Positions 36,857 to 49,498 of a stretch of 64,000 bases of DNA are shown here, piece after piece. Numbering within the stretch: the stretch's first letter is position 1; every line of letters begins with the position of its first letter. The stretch is from Sialis fuliginosa. Its lineage: Eukaryota; Arthropoda; Insecta; Megaloptera; Sialidae. The DNA is taken from NCBI GenBank assembly GCA_961205875.1, contig OY540810.1, positions 9,176,001 to 9,240,000 on the forward strand. Reading direction: 5' to 3'. Position numbers and translations under genes: made by a program. The notes beneath the pieces are model-generated. The model did no database searches, had not been told where the DNA came from, and was given only the letters and a program-made list of their open reading frames with translations.

Positions 36857-39800
36857 AATGCTATTAATATTTATTTTAGTTCATGAAGTTCCAAAACAAT
36901 TGATGAAAATAAATAAAAGTGACAAAACTATCGTTACAATCCTCAAATCTTTTCTTAATCTGAGTCACGTATTGATTCGGAATGGAGAAAGAGGGGTTTA
37001 CTTACTATATTTCCAATTATATATTTATTTCCAAGTTCACTTAAACAAATAATATAAAAGGGTGCGTCCATTACTTATGTAATGCTTTAACTTTAGGGCG
37101 TTTGAGGGGATAAAAAGCATTACTTACGTATTGTTTTTTCTAAATAATTGTTTTAAAATACGTTAATTAAAACCAGTTTCGGATTTTGTACTAAAATTGC
37201 TTCAATTAAACTTTTTTAACTAAAGTATTTGGCTACTACTGTATCTACATATATTTATAAAAAAACTTATGTAAGGAAATAGACAAAAAGACAGGGGAGG
37301 AGTAAAAATTTCGAAAATCATACAAAAAATTCACAACCTGTATTCTAAAGTCAAAATAAAAATAATTTTAAAACCGTATTACAGGATGTCAACAAATGGT
37401 ATTTTTCATATGATCCATTTTGAAGTCAAAAATTACTATAAAATAAAATTGATTACCTAAAAATGTTTTCCAGTTTATAATATTGGGTGATATTTTGTTT
37501 TATTTTATGTTCTAGACAATTCAAATGTTAACTTTTTATGTGTGCATAATTTTATAACCACCCTATTGTAGTTTATGCGTATGTGTAATCTATGTACATG
37601 TATGAGTGTATGCATGCGTATACAATGAACCCAGGTTTGGGGTTCATTGAGAGGGTAAGGGGGCGCACATGTACCAACCCCTACCCCTAAAACATACCTT
37701 TTGTGTACCAGTGATCTTTTTCAATTTGCTAAATAGAGTTTTCATGCGTCTGTGTTTTGTATTCATATATTTATACAGACACACAAACACACACACACAC
37801 ACACACACAGAATGCCCGCTGTTTCCACATTCAAAACATTGGTTTATTTTTTTCCTATCCTGATGTATTTGAGTTTATAACATTCATAATATAAAATCAT
37901 AATGTGTTCAGTTGTATGTAAAGAAAATTATTTTCTCTGAAGTAATATTAAAAAGTAAAAAACTGAATCGGGCGTTTTTTTGATTAAATAAATAAGAAAA
38001 GGGAATCAATTTAATCATAATTTTGAACTCAACAAAAAATATTTGTGTAGTTACAAAATCTTAATTCTTTTAACCTCTAATTCGTTTCCGATGTTTGTTT
38101 TTTTTAAATATGATGTTTTCTTTGTATAAACTCTTATACTTATTGTTAAATCCCAAATACTACGAACGAATTATCTTTCATAATTGTTCATATTGGATTC
38201 TCAAGATCTCAAAATATTAAACAAAAACTAACTATGTATATGCCTAATCTTTGGAATGTGGAGGACTGTAGTTCCCTTAAGAAAAATTTTCGATCACATC
38301 ATATAATTTTTACTTTTTACTTACATGAAATGTAGGTACTGCATAATAAAGTATAGTGATCATAAAAAAATCTGAACTTGAGATTTTAACAGAATTACAC
38401 GTATTGAGAGTCCCTGAATCACGTACGACCATTATTTCAATGACGTATGTGTGTGTCTGTGAACGCTCTACAGCCAAAACGGTGAGACCCATAAACATGA
38501 AATTTTAAACTTAAGGTTCTTGTATACTGTAAATGTGCACCTTCTATTTTTGAAAATGTTTACTGATGTCAATTTTTGAATTTTTCGAATTATTTTTGAA
38601 ACGGTGCGCAGTAAAAAAATGTTTTACATTGTATTAAAATTATAGAAAATGCTCTTTTCAGTTTATTTTACTTAAAATATTAATTTTAAATGTCGGTACT
38701 GTGATGGAAATATTGGATACCAATTTTTCATATATATTAAAAATAATTTAATTCTTATCTGTGATATTCGATAAATCACATATGTATATATTATCATCTC
38801 TACCTCTCGTGTTCATTTTACCCCTATTTAATTAATTATGGGTAGCTTACTTATTGTTAGATCCATTTAACTCGCAATCAAACGTTCCAATATATATCAT
38901 TTATCCTGATTACTAAATATAATTATCCCTAGTGTTCTGTTAAAGGTACGTAAATTAACAGCACTTTTATTGATAATGGCAGTTCGTTTTAACTATTAAA
39001 AAAATTGCGAACTACAGTATAAAATTATTTTTTTCAAAAATAGTAGGGGAAAGTCAGTTAATTAGGACCATTTTTTTAACTAAGATATTTAGTATACTTG
39101 TTTTAGGTTTAGACAAATTATTTTTTTATGAAATGAAACAGCATTTTATTAAGTATTAATCAACATAATTACTGTAAACTCGACAAAAATCAACAAAATG
39201 TGAGATCGAAGCTTTGTTTCAATAGTGTCCCCCACCCCCCGAAAAAAATCAATAGGATTTATTTTTTGTGCACTAGGCGAATGTGAATTTTTTACGACTT
39301 AAAAAATATCAGTGGGCTCTATTTTGTTTTAATAAATTGTACGGTTATCACCCGTTATAGACATGACAATTACCAAAAAATAAGTCAATTGATTCAATTT
39401 ATTAGACATTTTACCCTTTCGATGCTTTAAATAACCAAAAAAAGGGAGGTAAATAGGCTTTATTTTACCAACAAATGAGACGGGTGTCACCCGGGGTGTT
39501 CAATATGAGAAAATTTAGAAAAATCGATTCAAAAAATCAAATATCGGAACTTTAAAAATCGATTTTTCGATTAAATCAAGTTGATATTCGAAACTCTAAA
39601 ATTAAATTATTAATTACTGTAGATTTAGACACCCCGTATCAATCATTGGACGGTAGATGGTATAACCAATAAGAGATATTTTTCCGAAAAGCCGCGAGGC
39701 CCCCAAAGACGCGGGGCCCGTAGCATTTTCTACTCCTGCTACATAGTTAATTCGGCACTGATAACGCGCCACTGTACTTTATAGTTCTATAAACGATGAA

Positions 39801-40104
39801 AAACGTAAAATAAAATACCTTAAACGCGTACGATAAAAATGAAATTATCTCTATTGACCAATGCGTCGCTGATCTCTATAGAAACATCTTTTGTTAGACA
39901 CCATGATTGGGTACTTTTCAGTCATAGAAAAGACGATCGGCTATATACTATACGTATACATATTGAATAGAAACGATCGTTGGACTTTTTTCCAATTGAT
40001 AAACTTGATTTTGTATTTGTAGAAAAATAAATTACTCGTTCAAAAGTCTTCAGGCTTCCGCGGTGATCTTGATATGGATCTTGACTTCTGGGTGTAAGCC
40101 GCGT
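36857..40104. other. Gene-poor DNA, repeat fragments
   Basis: No gene recognised. Fragments include GGGTGCGTCCATTACTTATG near 37062 (a common arthropod transposon-end phrase), a (CA)n run at 37786-37809, and a diverged repeat at about 38370-38640 that resembles 43.26-43.50 kb (both end TTTTTGAA..A.TTATTTTGAAAC.GTG). Confidence 0.4.
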
Positions 40105-40105
40105 C

Positions 40106-40234
40106 GATTTGGTCGTGTTATCGGCCAACGTTTCGTCACACATTACAGTGGACATCTTCAGGGCACTTTTATAATAGCCCTGAAGATGTCCACTGAATGT
40201 GTGACGAAACGTTGGCCGATAACACGACCAAATC
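40106..40234. repeat. Inverted repeat carrying two hammerhead-like cores
   Basis: Arms 40106-40164 and 40177-40234 are almost perfect inverses around a 12-bp spacer. The right arm on the plus strand reads CTGAAGA at 40180-40186, a possible short stem (GTC/GAC), and GAAAC at 40206-40210; the left arm carries the same on the minus strand. CTGAnGA...GAAA is the conserved core of the hammerhead ribozyme, which is known in Penelope-like retroelements. Self-cleavage is not shown; helices I and III are not evident. Confidence 0.5.
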
Positions 40235-40285
40235 AGATCTACTCGTTCAAAAGCCAATACTTGTATATTTATACTTAACTAGCTG

Positions 40286-41356
40286 TTACTCGCGACTTCG
40301 TTCGCGTGGAATTTAGGTTAGGTATTACAGATTTCTGTTATGATATAGAGTATAGTCGATAAAACAGGTTTTTAGTTTCGTATTTGCACGTTAGATATAA
40401 TACATGTTTCGGGATATAAAGTAACCTGTGTCCTTCCTTCCTTTCATCAAGATCGATTTTACGACTTACAAGGGAACCTTTTCAAGTGGCAATTCGGATC
40501 AAGTTTAAATTTTGTATATAATTAGAAGTGGTCAGGGTAAGTAAAAAAAAAATTATCTTAGGTGCGGTAAAACAATTTAAGGGGGTGAAACACCCTTATG
40601 ATAATGTGTAAAATAATCATATATTAAAAATAACTCTGAAACTGAAGAAAATTTTTTTAAATCTGTAATACAAAATTTTCATGATTTTGTATACCTACTC
40701 TTTCCAATGGCGATAGTCGAAATTCGATAAAATGAAACCATAAACTCCCACATTATTATTTATTTAAGATTTTTTTTCTAATAACTAAAATTAATTGTGG
40801 TATACCCACAATTAACCCTTTCATCGTTACATTATCATATTTCGGAAAATATTAATTTACATTTTTTTATTACGTTAGCAATAAGAAAAGTATTGACTAT
40901 AGTTGAAAAGTTACCAATTTAGACAGATATTTACATTTCAAGATTCCTAGAAACCATTAAAGATATTTAGTTTAAAGAAAAAAAATCTTAAATAAATAAT
41001 GGGGTGAGTGGGAGGTAGGGGTTAACGGTTTCGTTTTATCGAATTTCGACTATCACCATTCGAAAGAGTATAAAAAACCATGAAAATTTTATATTATAGA
41101 TTTCTAAAAATCTTCATTAGTTTCAAAGTTATATGAAATATATGATTATTTTGCACATTTTCATAGGGGTGTTTCATCTCCTTAAATCGTTTTACTGCAC
41201 CTAAGATAATTTTTTTCTTACTTACCCTGACCACTTCTAATTATATACAAAATTTAAACTTGATCCAAATATGCCACTTGAAAAGGTTCCCTTGTTAGCC
41301 GTGAAAAGGTAACACACAGACAGAGAGACAGACACTTTCGCATTTATTAGTATGGA
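40286..41356 (+). repeat. Interspersed repeat, copy 3, with internal foldback
   Basis: It begins TAGCTGTTACTCGCGACTTC then GTTCGCGTGGAA and ends with a TTCGCATTTATTAGTATGGA tail, as in the 22.0 and 27.5 kb copies. Inside it, 40471-40795 and 40978-41294 are inverted repeats of each other (for example GTGGTCAGGGTAAGTAA and its complement). Either a foldback inserted into a SINE-like copy, or the family itself has a long-hairpin form. Confidence 0.7.
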
Positions 41357-44092
41357 TTATTAAATTAATAACAATGCATAGTTAAATGGGAGATACACAA
41401 ATTTTAGTAGTTTACCTCTTATGGTAAGCCTTCCCTGGTATTTGCATTAATAATTACGTGTGTGTGTGTATGCAACTTTCTATTAAGGCACCCCAATCAT
41501 TTGTTTCTTCAGCACCTCGAATTAAACAGTAGTATAGTTAAAAACAATGCAAGAGATACATGTCAATTTTTCACACTATACAGAATTGTCACAATGTAAG
41601 TATTGCCAGTCACGTATTTGTATAAGGGCATTTGTCCTGTGTGACAAATTTAAAGGGGGTGGCAGGTGGAAGTTACCTGGCAAATGTGCACGGAGAAAAT
41701 TATTTCATAACAATCACTACATTTTTAAGTATTTGTTGTTCTTGGTTATTTTTACAACTTTTCTTATAAAACATCTTGTAAAAGACCAAATCAACTAATT
41801 TTTGGTACACGTTAGTTTTACATCAAGGAGGACTCGATCACCAAATGTCATTCCGAAATTAATTTTTTTTTATTGATTACACCTCTTGTTACATCTATCC
41901 TTGGACACAGAATCCCGAACAAATTCATAACGATTTGACACCTCGCAGATAGCGTTAGCTTATAGCTTTTACTCTAGAGTAAATTTTTTATAATACCTGA
42001 CATTAGGAACCAATTTTATCTATTTTTTATATTTTAGTTAGTAAAAAGTAGCTATAGTGGAATGGAATACTGCATTTTTTATAAACAAATTGGAGCAGTG
42101 ATAAGCAATTAAAATTTTCTGTGCTCCAGTTCTGGGTCAACACACACTGCTCTATTTTTCCAAAACTCTGAATTAGAATTAACCATTAATAGGTAAACAT
42201 ATATACTTCTGAAATATACTTTTCATATGTCGTATACAGTAAGATCACGCTTAACGCGGGGGATACGTTCCAGGAAATGCCAGTGCTAAATGAAATAGCG
42301 TTAAAAGGTATGTCATCTTAACATGTAAAAATTAAATACATGTCGTAAATATTTAAATGTAAACAATGTAAATATAATGTCATACATTTTTGTTTAATAG
42401 GTACATACTTTGGTAACTTTTATTTTTAAAATCAATATTTTAATTATAAGTATTCATGAAAACAAAAAAATATTTGAGTGAATATGTTGATGTGTAAGGT
42501 TTTTCGTCATTTGACACTATAGTTTTTTTTTTTTTTGTAAAGAAATCATCTAACGTTGTTTGCCTGTCGCTGTGCTGTCACGGTCAGGCACTATGTTCAT
42601 ACAATATGAAAAAAATGCGCTTGAACGATGAAATTAATGTACATAAATTAAAAATTAATAAAAAATAAATAAAAATAATAATAAATACATAATAAATTTA
42701 AAAAAATAAAAATCGTCACAAGTGGAGTTACTCACGTTGGCAGTTGTACGGGCATGTATACACGTTATATACATGTATAACTATATGTATATATACATAT
42801 ATTTAAAGCGTTACAAGGTTTTCTAGGAGATTTCCGGCCACTATAAGTTTATATTTTTATTTTTTATTTAACTTGACCTAAAAAATTTTTTTATATACAT
42901 AAGACAATAAACCAAACTAATATTTGCAAAAAAATTATTTTTAGATCGCATCAACAAGTGCAATAAACAAAACAGGAACGGGTATATTTAAAAAGACAGT
43001 ACAAATCTGATTCAAATGTATTCAAGTTAACAAAAGTTCTTGTATTTAATACTAGAGATCTTCATTATATAAGATGAAACCCGTAAGTATAATATTACTT
43101 AAATTTAATTTAATTCTGATCTTGAAACCAATGTGACCAGTGACAAAAATAATATCTGTTGATTTTTACTTTCTTATACCTATATGTATAAGGTATATAT
43201 GTAATATACATAGGTACTCGTATAAGTAAATATAGTGAATCCGGATTTTGATGGAATTATTCATTTTAACTTTCCCTGAATCGATTCTGACTATTTTCGC
43301 CATGATATCTGTGTGCCGGTCTGTCTGTAAGCTCTGTAACTCAAATACGACAAATCGTAGAAGGGTGAAATTTTATATTTAAGATTCATTTTTGTCTGGG
43401 AAGAAAACGTCCTACTTTTGAAAACAATCTTTCAACCGGATACGGATGATTACTGAGCTCGATTTTTGAATTATTTTGAAACAGTGTGAATTAAATAAAA
43501 ATGGTCAAGTTTAAAATTGTAGGTAATATAATTATCTATAATTTATGTTCTATTCATTTAAAAAAAAAAAAATGTTTTTATTATAATTCAAATGGTTCAT
43601 AACAAATAAGAAATATTTGTCATGAGTATCATGGAACTTTCTTATACGTATTACAGAGATTGAACAGTGTACGTGTTTGCCATAGGTACCATGAGACTTT
43701 TTTATACGTAATACTGAGAGTGAACAGTGTGAATGACTCTAAATATTTATTTCAAAAAATTATTTCTGACTAAATCATAAATGTTGGAAAAATGTTTGGG
43801 AAATAAATTACAGATAATAACTTACTCGACAATTTTTATTTAAAACGTTTTTTTCTTATTTCAAAAATAATTCAAAAATTGATAAGATTAAACATCCTTT
43901 TTCAGTTGTTATTACATTCAAAAAAAATCATTTGATACATAATATAAAGAATAATATCATCTATAGTTTATCTTTTATTAGTTTGTCAGAAATATATTTT
44001 AATAAAATAAAAATCAAGTACACTGTTCACTGTCAGGATTACGTATAAGAAAGTCCCGTGGCTCCCATCACAGATTTTTTTTTCATTTAACC
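41357..44092. other. Gene-poor AT-rich DNA with repeat fragments
   Basis: No gene seen. Fragments: 42236-42310 (ACGCTTAACGCGGGGGATAC and following, a common arthropod repeat word), 43260-43500 (related to 38.4-38.6 kb), and a 62-bp tandem pair at about 43618-43743 sharing an ACTTT.TTATACGTA core and a GAACAGTGT end. Confidence 0.45.
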
Positions 44093-44317
44093 CTTCGTTA
44101 CGTGCGCGGATTACATACATAAACTACTCTTTTAAAAACTGTTACAACTAATACCCTATTTACACCGCGTCCTTTTGAGTATCTGTTAAAAACATTTAAT
44201 TGTATAGGTATTCTTAGTTAGTTAGTTGAAGTGTTTAAGTGCGATATCGTGAGTTATAGCGAATCAAATACAGTGGCTTAAGCATGTAATCCGCACGCCT
44301 AACGGAGGGTTAATATT
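44093..44317. mobile_element. MITE, second copy of the PPT1-intron family
   Basis: Imperfect inverted ends AACCCTTCGTTACGTGCGCG and CCGCACGCCTAACGGAGGGT bound about 225 bp that align with 17381-17592. Having two copies supports the family; no clear target duplication. Confidence 0.7.
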
Positions 44318-44962
44318 TTATTAAAAATTGGGGGAAGTATGTAAAATATAAATTAAAAAATATATATATTTTTTAAATCGTGTAGGAGTTCTGCGATAAA
44401 ATAAGTTTAACCGCTGATGTAAAGAGAAACATGAGAAAATGTTTTTTTTTTTAATATTACATACAGCATGGATCAATTTTTTGGGAAAACAAGTATTAGT
44501 AGAACATTTCAAAATTTATATTAACATTGGCAAATTTTTCACCATATATCTGAAGACCTTTTTTAAGGCTATTCAAATTATTTTCGTGACCTTATTTTCC
44601 AAAAAAGCAAAAAAACATTAAACTTATTTTTTTACCCCGTCTCGGGATCCTAGGCAGTTTCCTAAATGTCTACTGTATAACGCGCCACTTTTTTAAGTTA
44701 AGACCTAATTTACAGGCGGATTTATTAGCGCTGGTCTGCAAATTTGCAGTATTCATATACCACCCTATGTCCAAAGATATCTAAGGATGTTATGGAGTAT
44801 GAAAGGACCATCAAGAATAGCAGTAAAATGGTCAGAATCCTCCCAGAGACTACTCCAGATAATTCTTTTGCTAACAGTCTATTTATATATGTATGTACTA
44901 AATTATAATATAATAACAATTTAATTGTGTAAACATCAGAAAATTGATGAAGATAAAAGTAA
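44318..44962. other. AT-rich intergenic DNA
   Basis: No gene or repeat boundary recognised; the short ORFs at 44321-44621 and 44725-44997 have no family features. Confidence 0.4.
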
Positions 44963-45053
44963 ATGCGAGCTTTCGATTCACAGAATGATCGTCTCAATTT
45001 TATTCCTTCTATAAGCCGCCTGACGATGATTCTGTGAATCGAAAGCTCACATT
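44963..45053. repeat. Second inverted pair of hammerhead-like cores
   Basis: The plus strand at 45020-45046 reads CTGACGA, T, GATTC-TGT-GAATC (a perfect 5-bp hairpin stem), GAAAGC. The minus strand of 44963-44993 has the same with small changes (core degenerate at its first bases). The arms are separated by about 26 bp. As at 40.1 kb, this fits a Penelope-type hammerhead remnant; a flanking helix III is not evident and there is one extra T after the core. Confidence 0.5.
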
Positions 45054-46373
45054 AATTAAATTTTAATTAAATTTCTGACGTTCACACAATTAAGTTGTTA
45101 TTACTTATTATATTTAACATCATTACTATTTTGTACTAAATTATTATTTATCCGTAGTTTTAAGCATTAATTATAATTAAATTATTATATATTTATGTCA
45201 AAAAATTAATTTATAACAAATTATGTTTGATATTAGTATAAGATTTACATCTTTTCTTTTGTATATTTATTATGTATTAATGATAATAAAATCTAAGAAT
45301 AATGAGCTATATTGATTTAATTATTAAATAAAAATAAAAAAGTATTTCAAATTCCAACACCATATTGTAAAAATTTCAAACCTTACTTCTTCATTTACAA
45401 TACGTATTAGAAATTTCGGGAACTGTATGTGAATAAAACTTCCAACACATGTTTTGTAAATTAGCCTAGAAAATTTTTGACAGTGCAGAAAATTTTAAAA
45501 ATTTGGATTTCATGCTCGTCTTAAATTTTTTTTGTATATTTCATCAATTAACTGTAACATTAAAATACTAACCATGTAAAATAAAAAATTTATTAGACTT
45601 ATGCAAGTACATACCAATATACGATATCTAATACAAAAATAAATTCAAGTTAATAAATTCAAAAGGCGTAACTACATATACATATACAAATTAAAAATAA
45701 CACACCCAAAAAATGAATTAATAATTTGGAAGATAACAAATTATGAACACAAAAAACTTATTAACTGCACTGACAAAAAATACACTAGTTAATTTAATAA
45801 TACAAAGAACTAACAACTGATTACAGCACAATCACATTCACGACGAGGTGTGAGGAAATAGTGAACATAGGATCCTCGCTTTTTCGTCGCTTCCCTTAGG
45901 AACAAAATGCGTATTGCAATACTGTTAATATTCACTGATTAAATCTCTACAGCGCACTGCCATCGGTTCTCTATCCACAAGTTTAGAATTATGAATAAGC
46001 ATCTCTTTCGTAACCCAGAGCGATAACACCATCATGTTACGGCGTACAAGTAAATTTTAATTAATTTATTTGTTCTGGCTATATAGAAGAGTGTTACATA
46101 ACCATATTAATATTTGTTTTATATAGGTACAGAGTGGGCAAGGTACAAAGGGGTATGAATTTTTTTAGTAACTTTTTTAAATTATTTTTTTATTAATTTT
46201 TATTTACATATTTTATAAAGAAGAACTTAGAGATTCATCATGAAAAAAATCACGATCAAACAGCGAAAAAAAATCATGAAATTTTACTATTAAAACCCAT
46301 AGAGTCAATAACTGACCCAACAAGCATATCGTCGTTATTACGTTTGGCTCACTCTGTATAAGATACAAGTACA
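45054..46373. other. AT-rich intergenic DNA
   Basis: No gene recognised. A less AT-rich patch lies at about 45830-46040, of unknown nature. Confidence 0.4.
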
Positions 46374-46612
46374 TTCAGTGGGGTACCATAGATTTCTGCA
46401 GATGGCAAATTTGCCCCCCCCCCTGCACTATATGCTAAAGATGAAAAGTGAATACCTTTTTTTTCGAATTTGCCGCTGGCAATCCATAATTTTGCGCCTT
46501 TCTATAGTAATTTTGATGACCCTTTTTTTTGGTTGCTACCTCAAATTTGCCGCCCTTAACAAACTGCTACCCGGGGTATATGCCCCCTTTGCCCCCTCGC
46601 GGTACGCTGTTT
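46374..46612. repeat. GCCCCC/GCCGCC repeat family, copy A
   Basis: Shares with copies B (49499-49937) and C (57060-57273) the words GCAGATGGCAAAT, TTTGCCGCTGGCAATCCA, CTCAAATTTGCCGCCCTTAA and a GGTACGCT.CTG end. Probably a short non-autonomous element whose one end is CAGTAGCGTACC. The 84-codon ORF here is accidental. Confidence 0.7.
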
Positions 46613-46779
46613 ATTTTCAGTACAACGTATAAGAAAGTCTCATAGCATCCATGGATGCAATAGATAAACAGGTGAATCTAAGAGAAAATGCGCCACTGCA
46701 TAGCTCACCATTGCACCAAATGCATCTAAGTCGATGTATTATACACACATTAAGACATCATGTGATTAACAATCTACGT

Positions 46780-46970
46780 AAGGGCAGGTAACACATACAC
46801 TACTGTGGAAAGGTTGTGAGGTAGGTATCTTTGTATGATAAAGCGCTCACGGGAGATGTTTATTAATATTTCCTGGAGGCATCGGGCCGTGGATGTTGAA
46901 CAAAAGCAGCGAAATTTCCGAGCCGACGCTCGGAGATTTAACATTGATATTGTCGTCGTGAGAAGATAAA
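46780..46970. other. GC-richer unique patch 3.3 kb upstream of the homeobox exon
   Basis: Balanced base composition with several CG dinucleotides (AAAGCGCTCACGGGAGATG, CATCGGGCCGTGGATG, CCGAGCCGACGCTCGGAG) and no believable coding frame. Position and composition make it a candidate regulatory element; not proven. Confidence 0.3.
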
Positions 46971-47619
46971 TCAACTAATTGTTAGATGAAAATTAAAAAA
47001 AAATGATGCGGAAGTTCGTAATAAAAATGCAGTGGAATGTAATTTGTTTTATATTGTATATCAATGCCCTATAATATTTTATAAATACGCCTTAAATTTT
47101 TTCAAAAATTTAAGGTGTATTTATTGACTGAACAAAGTTAAGTACAAACAAACTAAAGACACTCACAAGTATAGGCCTAATTATTAATTTTAACAGTCGG
47201 TTTTCTTTTTTTCTTTAATAAAAAGTTTTTATTGGCTTGGCACCGACTTAAAAAACTGTAAAATGTAATTATTAGGTATACTTTTCAATGTTTTTAAGGT
47301 TACTTCGAAATCAGTTTTTTTATTTATTTTTAAAAAGTTTTTTATTTTTCGTCCCCCCCCCCCTCCGTTACTACGCCGCTGCCTTAGAAGAATTAAGAAC
47401 ACTTAAATAAATGAATGAACTTGAAGAATTGATAAAACAGATAGTTGAAAGCTGCAGATTTGAGACAACAGTTAAAAAGCTCCTTATCCATCTTAACTTA
47501 CCAACTAACCCAATAGTTCTGGTAACAAAAGCATTAATAATCGTATATAAAAGCGACAACAACAACAACAACAGATATGTCTTTTTTAATTATTAGAAGA
47601 TTGCATATCTTTTATAGAT

Positions 47620-47775
47620 GGTTTGAGGTGCTTGCGAAGGATGGAACTCAATGAAACACGCCCCGGCGTCATGTTTCCACCAATAGAGACACTGGGGTGG
47701 CGTCGACGCCGACTTGGATACCTGTGCCGTCGACTGGCAAACAGTTGCATTGCTCTACCGATAGAGTTTGGTTAG
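47620..47775. other. GC-rich block of unknown origin
   Basis: About 150 bp with over half G+C in AT-rich surroundings. The minus strand has CTCTATCGGTAGAGCAATGC, which resembles a tRNA A-box region, but no B box or cloverleaf follows. It may be a tRNA-derived SINE piece. 46980-47620 and 47776-49498 around it show no gene. Confidence 0.3.
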
Positions 47776-49498
47776 TGAAGAATTAGTATTTGTTTTAATA
47801 ATCAAAGCGATTACATCATATTTGAATGTGGTATTTTATAAGTTGTGTGGATTTTTAATTAATAATAAGGTATAAAAAAAATTAATTATATATTATGTAA
47901 CTAGATAATTTGAATTTTGTTTTAATAAGTTTTTATTATTTTAACAAAACGAAGTTTATAATTTACTTGAATCTTTTCGCGGATATAATAATTTTCTGAT
48001 TGTCCATTATAACCCAAATTTTTTATAGGTTTCAAATGCATTGATGTTTTTCTTGTTTTTAATGGACATATACAGTTCATTATTTCAATATCTAATAAAT
48101 TTATTTTTACAAAATATTATTATAGTTGGAATGGAGTGGAGCTTCCTCTATTTTTTATTATATAATCTTATTTAGATGTAAATCATTTTTTTCAATAGTT
48201 TTTCATAAAATGCAAAATAAAGATGACAAATTGAATATACTGAATAAATAGTTAAATTACTTAGTTTTAGGGTATATATTAACATTAAAAAGATGCATAT
48301 CGTTACTTTAATAAAGCACCCTCTATAAATTTCGATTCGGTAATTTTACAATTATAGTCGACTGCAAACATTTTTATATTATTATTTTTTTTATAAAATG
48401 TTAAATTAAATTAAATTATGTATGGAAAACCATGCATAACTTCCTTGTTCCGTAATAATTTTTAATATGAAAAGTTTCAAAGGAATTTTTAAGAAAACTT
48501 TTAATTATTACAACTTTAAGAAATTTTTCATTTTAAAAATTATAATGAGATATATAAAAATCAAAAATCATTATATCAAGTACTGTGACATGAACAAAAA
48601 AGTTACTTTAGTATATTTAATAAATATTTTTCTACTTAATTTGCTTTAATTTTTGCGGTTTGGAGGAGAGGGTCATGTCCCCCGCACGACCTCCCTTGGA
48701 TCTGCACTTGCGATGCAGCAGGTAACAATATAATATATGTGTATTGCAATTAAGGGATGAAAAATCTCTATCAAGTAAGGGTAAACAAACAAACAAAAAG
48801 CAAAAACAATAAAATTGTATTTTGTTTTAAGACACTTAAATGTATTTTTTTGTAATTTAACTACCAAGAGTTGTTAAGATTGCTCGAAATAAATAATATA
48901 TAAATATAATATAATAATATTAGACGTATTTTTGAAAAACTGACTATATACCATCTAAATTTTTATATCAAAAATAATGTTTCCATACAAGCAACACTCT
49001 TTTCTATAGGGTGTACAGTTTTCATGATATTTAACAAAAACGAAAATTTTATAAAATTTTGTGGGTAGTTTTGCATCTCTTTAATGGCACGTATAAAAAA
49101 TACGTGAAATTCTGTTGAAATTTCGAGTCGATTTGTTACTATACAGTGGGTATGAAATGTTTATTTATCCGTGGCATTATAAATAAATATGTTATTATAT
49201 GTACAATAAAAAAAAATCTATGGGCAAAAAGTATCGTGAAAAAAAAATTGTGGCATTTTAGGAGACCTATCTAAAAACACTGCCACTCAATGCAGTAGGT
49301 GTAAATTTTTTTTTGAGTATCTACACTAATACACAGTATATGGAAGGGGGGTCCAAAAAATTATTTTTTCAAAAATCTCATCATTTCTGTTTTCGGATCA
49401 TCAATCTACATCCGAATACCAAATTTCATTTTAATAGATAGACGGACGGACGGACGAAACCGTAAAAACGAAAAAAGGCTTATCAGTGACGCAAGTTT

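Noticed and set aside
39922..40278. Overlapping ORFs of 111 and 71 codons on opposite strands
   Set aside because: Both cross the inverted repeat with the hammerhead-like cores, so the similar peptides come from the palindrome rather than from genes.
41547..41798. 83-codon ORF with several cysteines (SQCKYCQSRICIRAF)
   Set aside because: Cysteine spacing fits no zinc-finger family I know, there are no splice partners, and the hydrophobic end is typical of AT-rich chance ORFs.
46378..46632. 84-codon ORF with a hydrophobic stretch
   Set aside because: It coincides with copy A of the GCCGCC repeat family and is not open in copies B and C.
47558..47574. CAA repeat coding for a poly-Asn run in a 61-codon ORF
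   Set aside because: Only a short microsatellite in an isolated ORF; no evidence for a gene.
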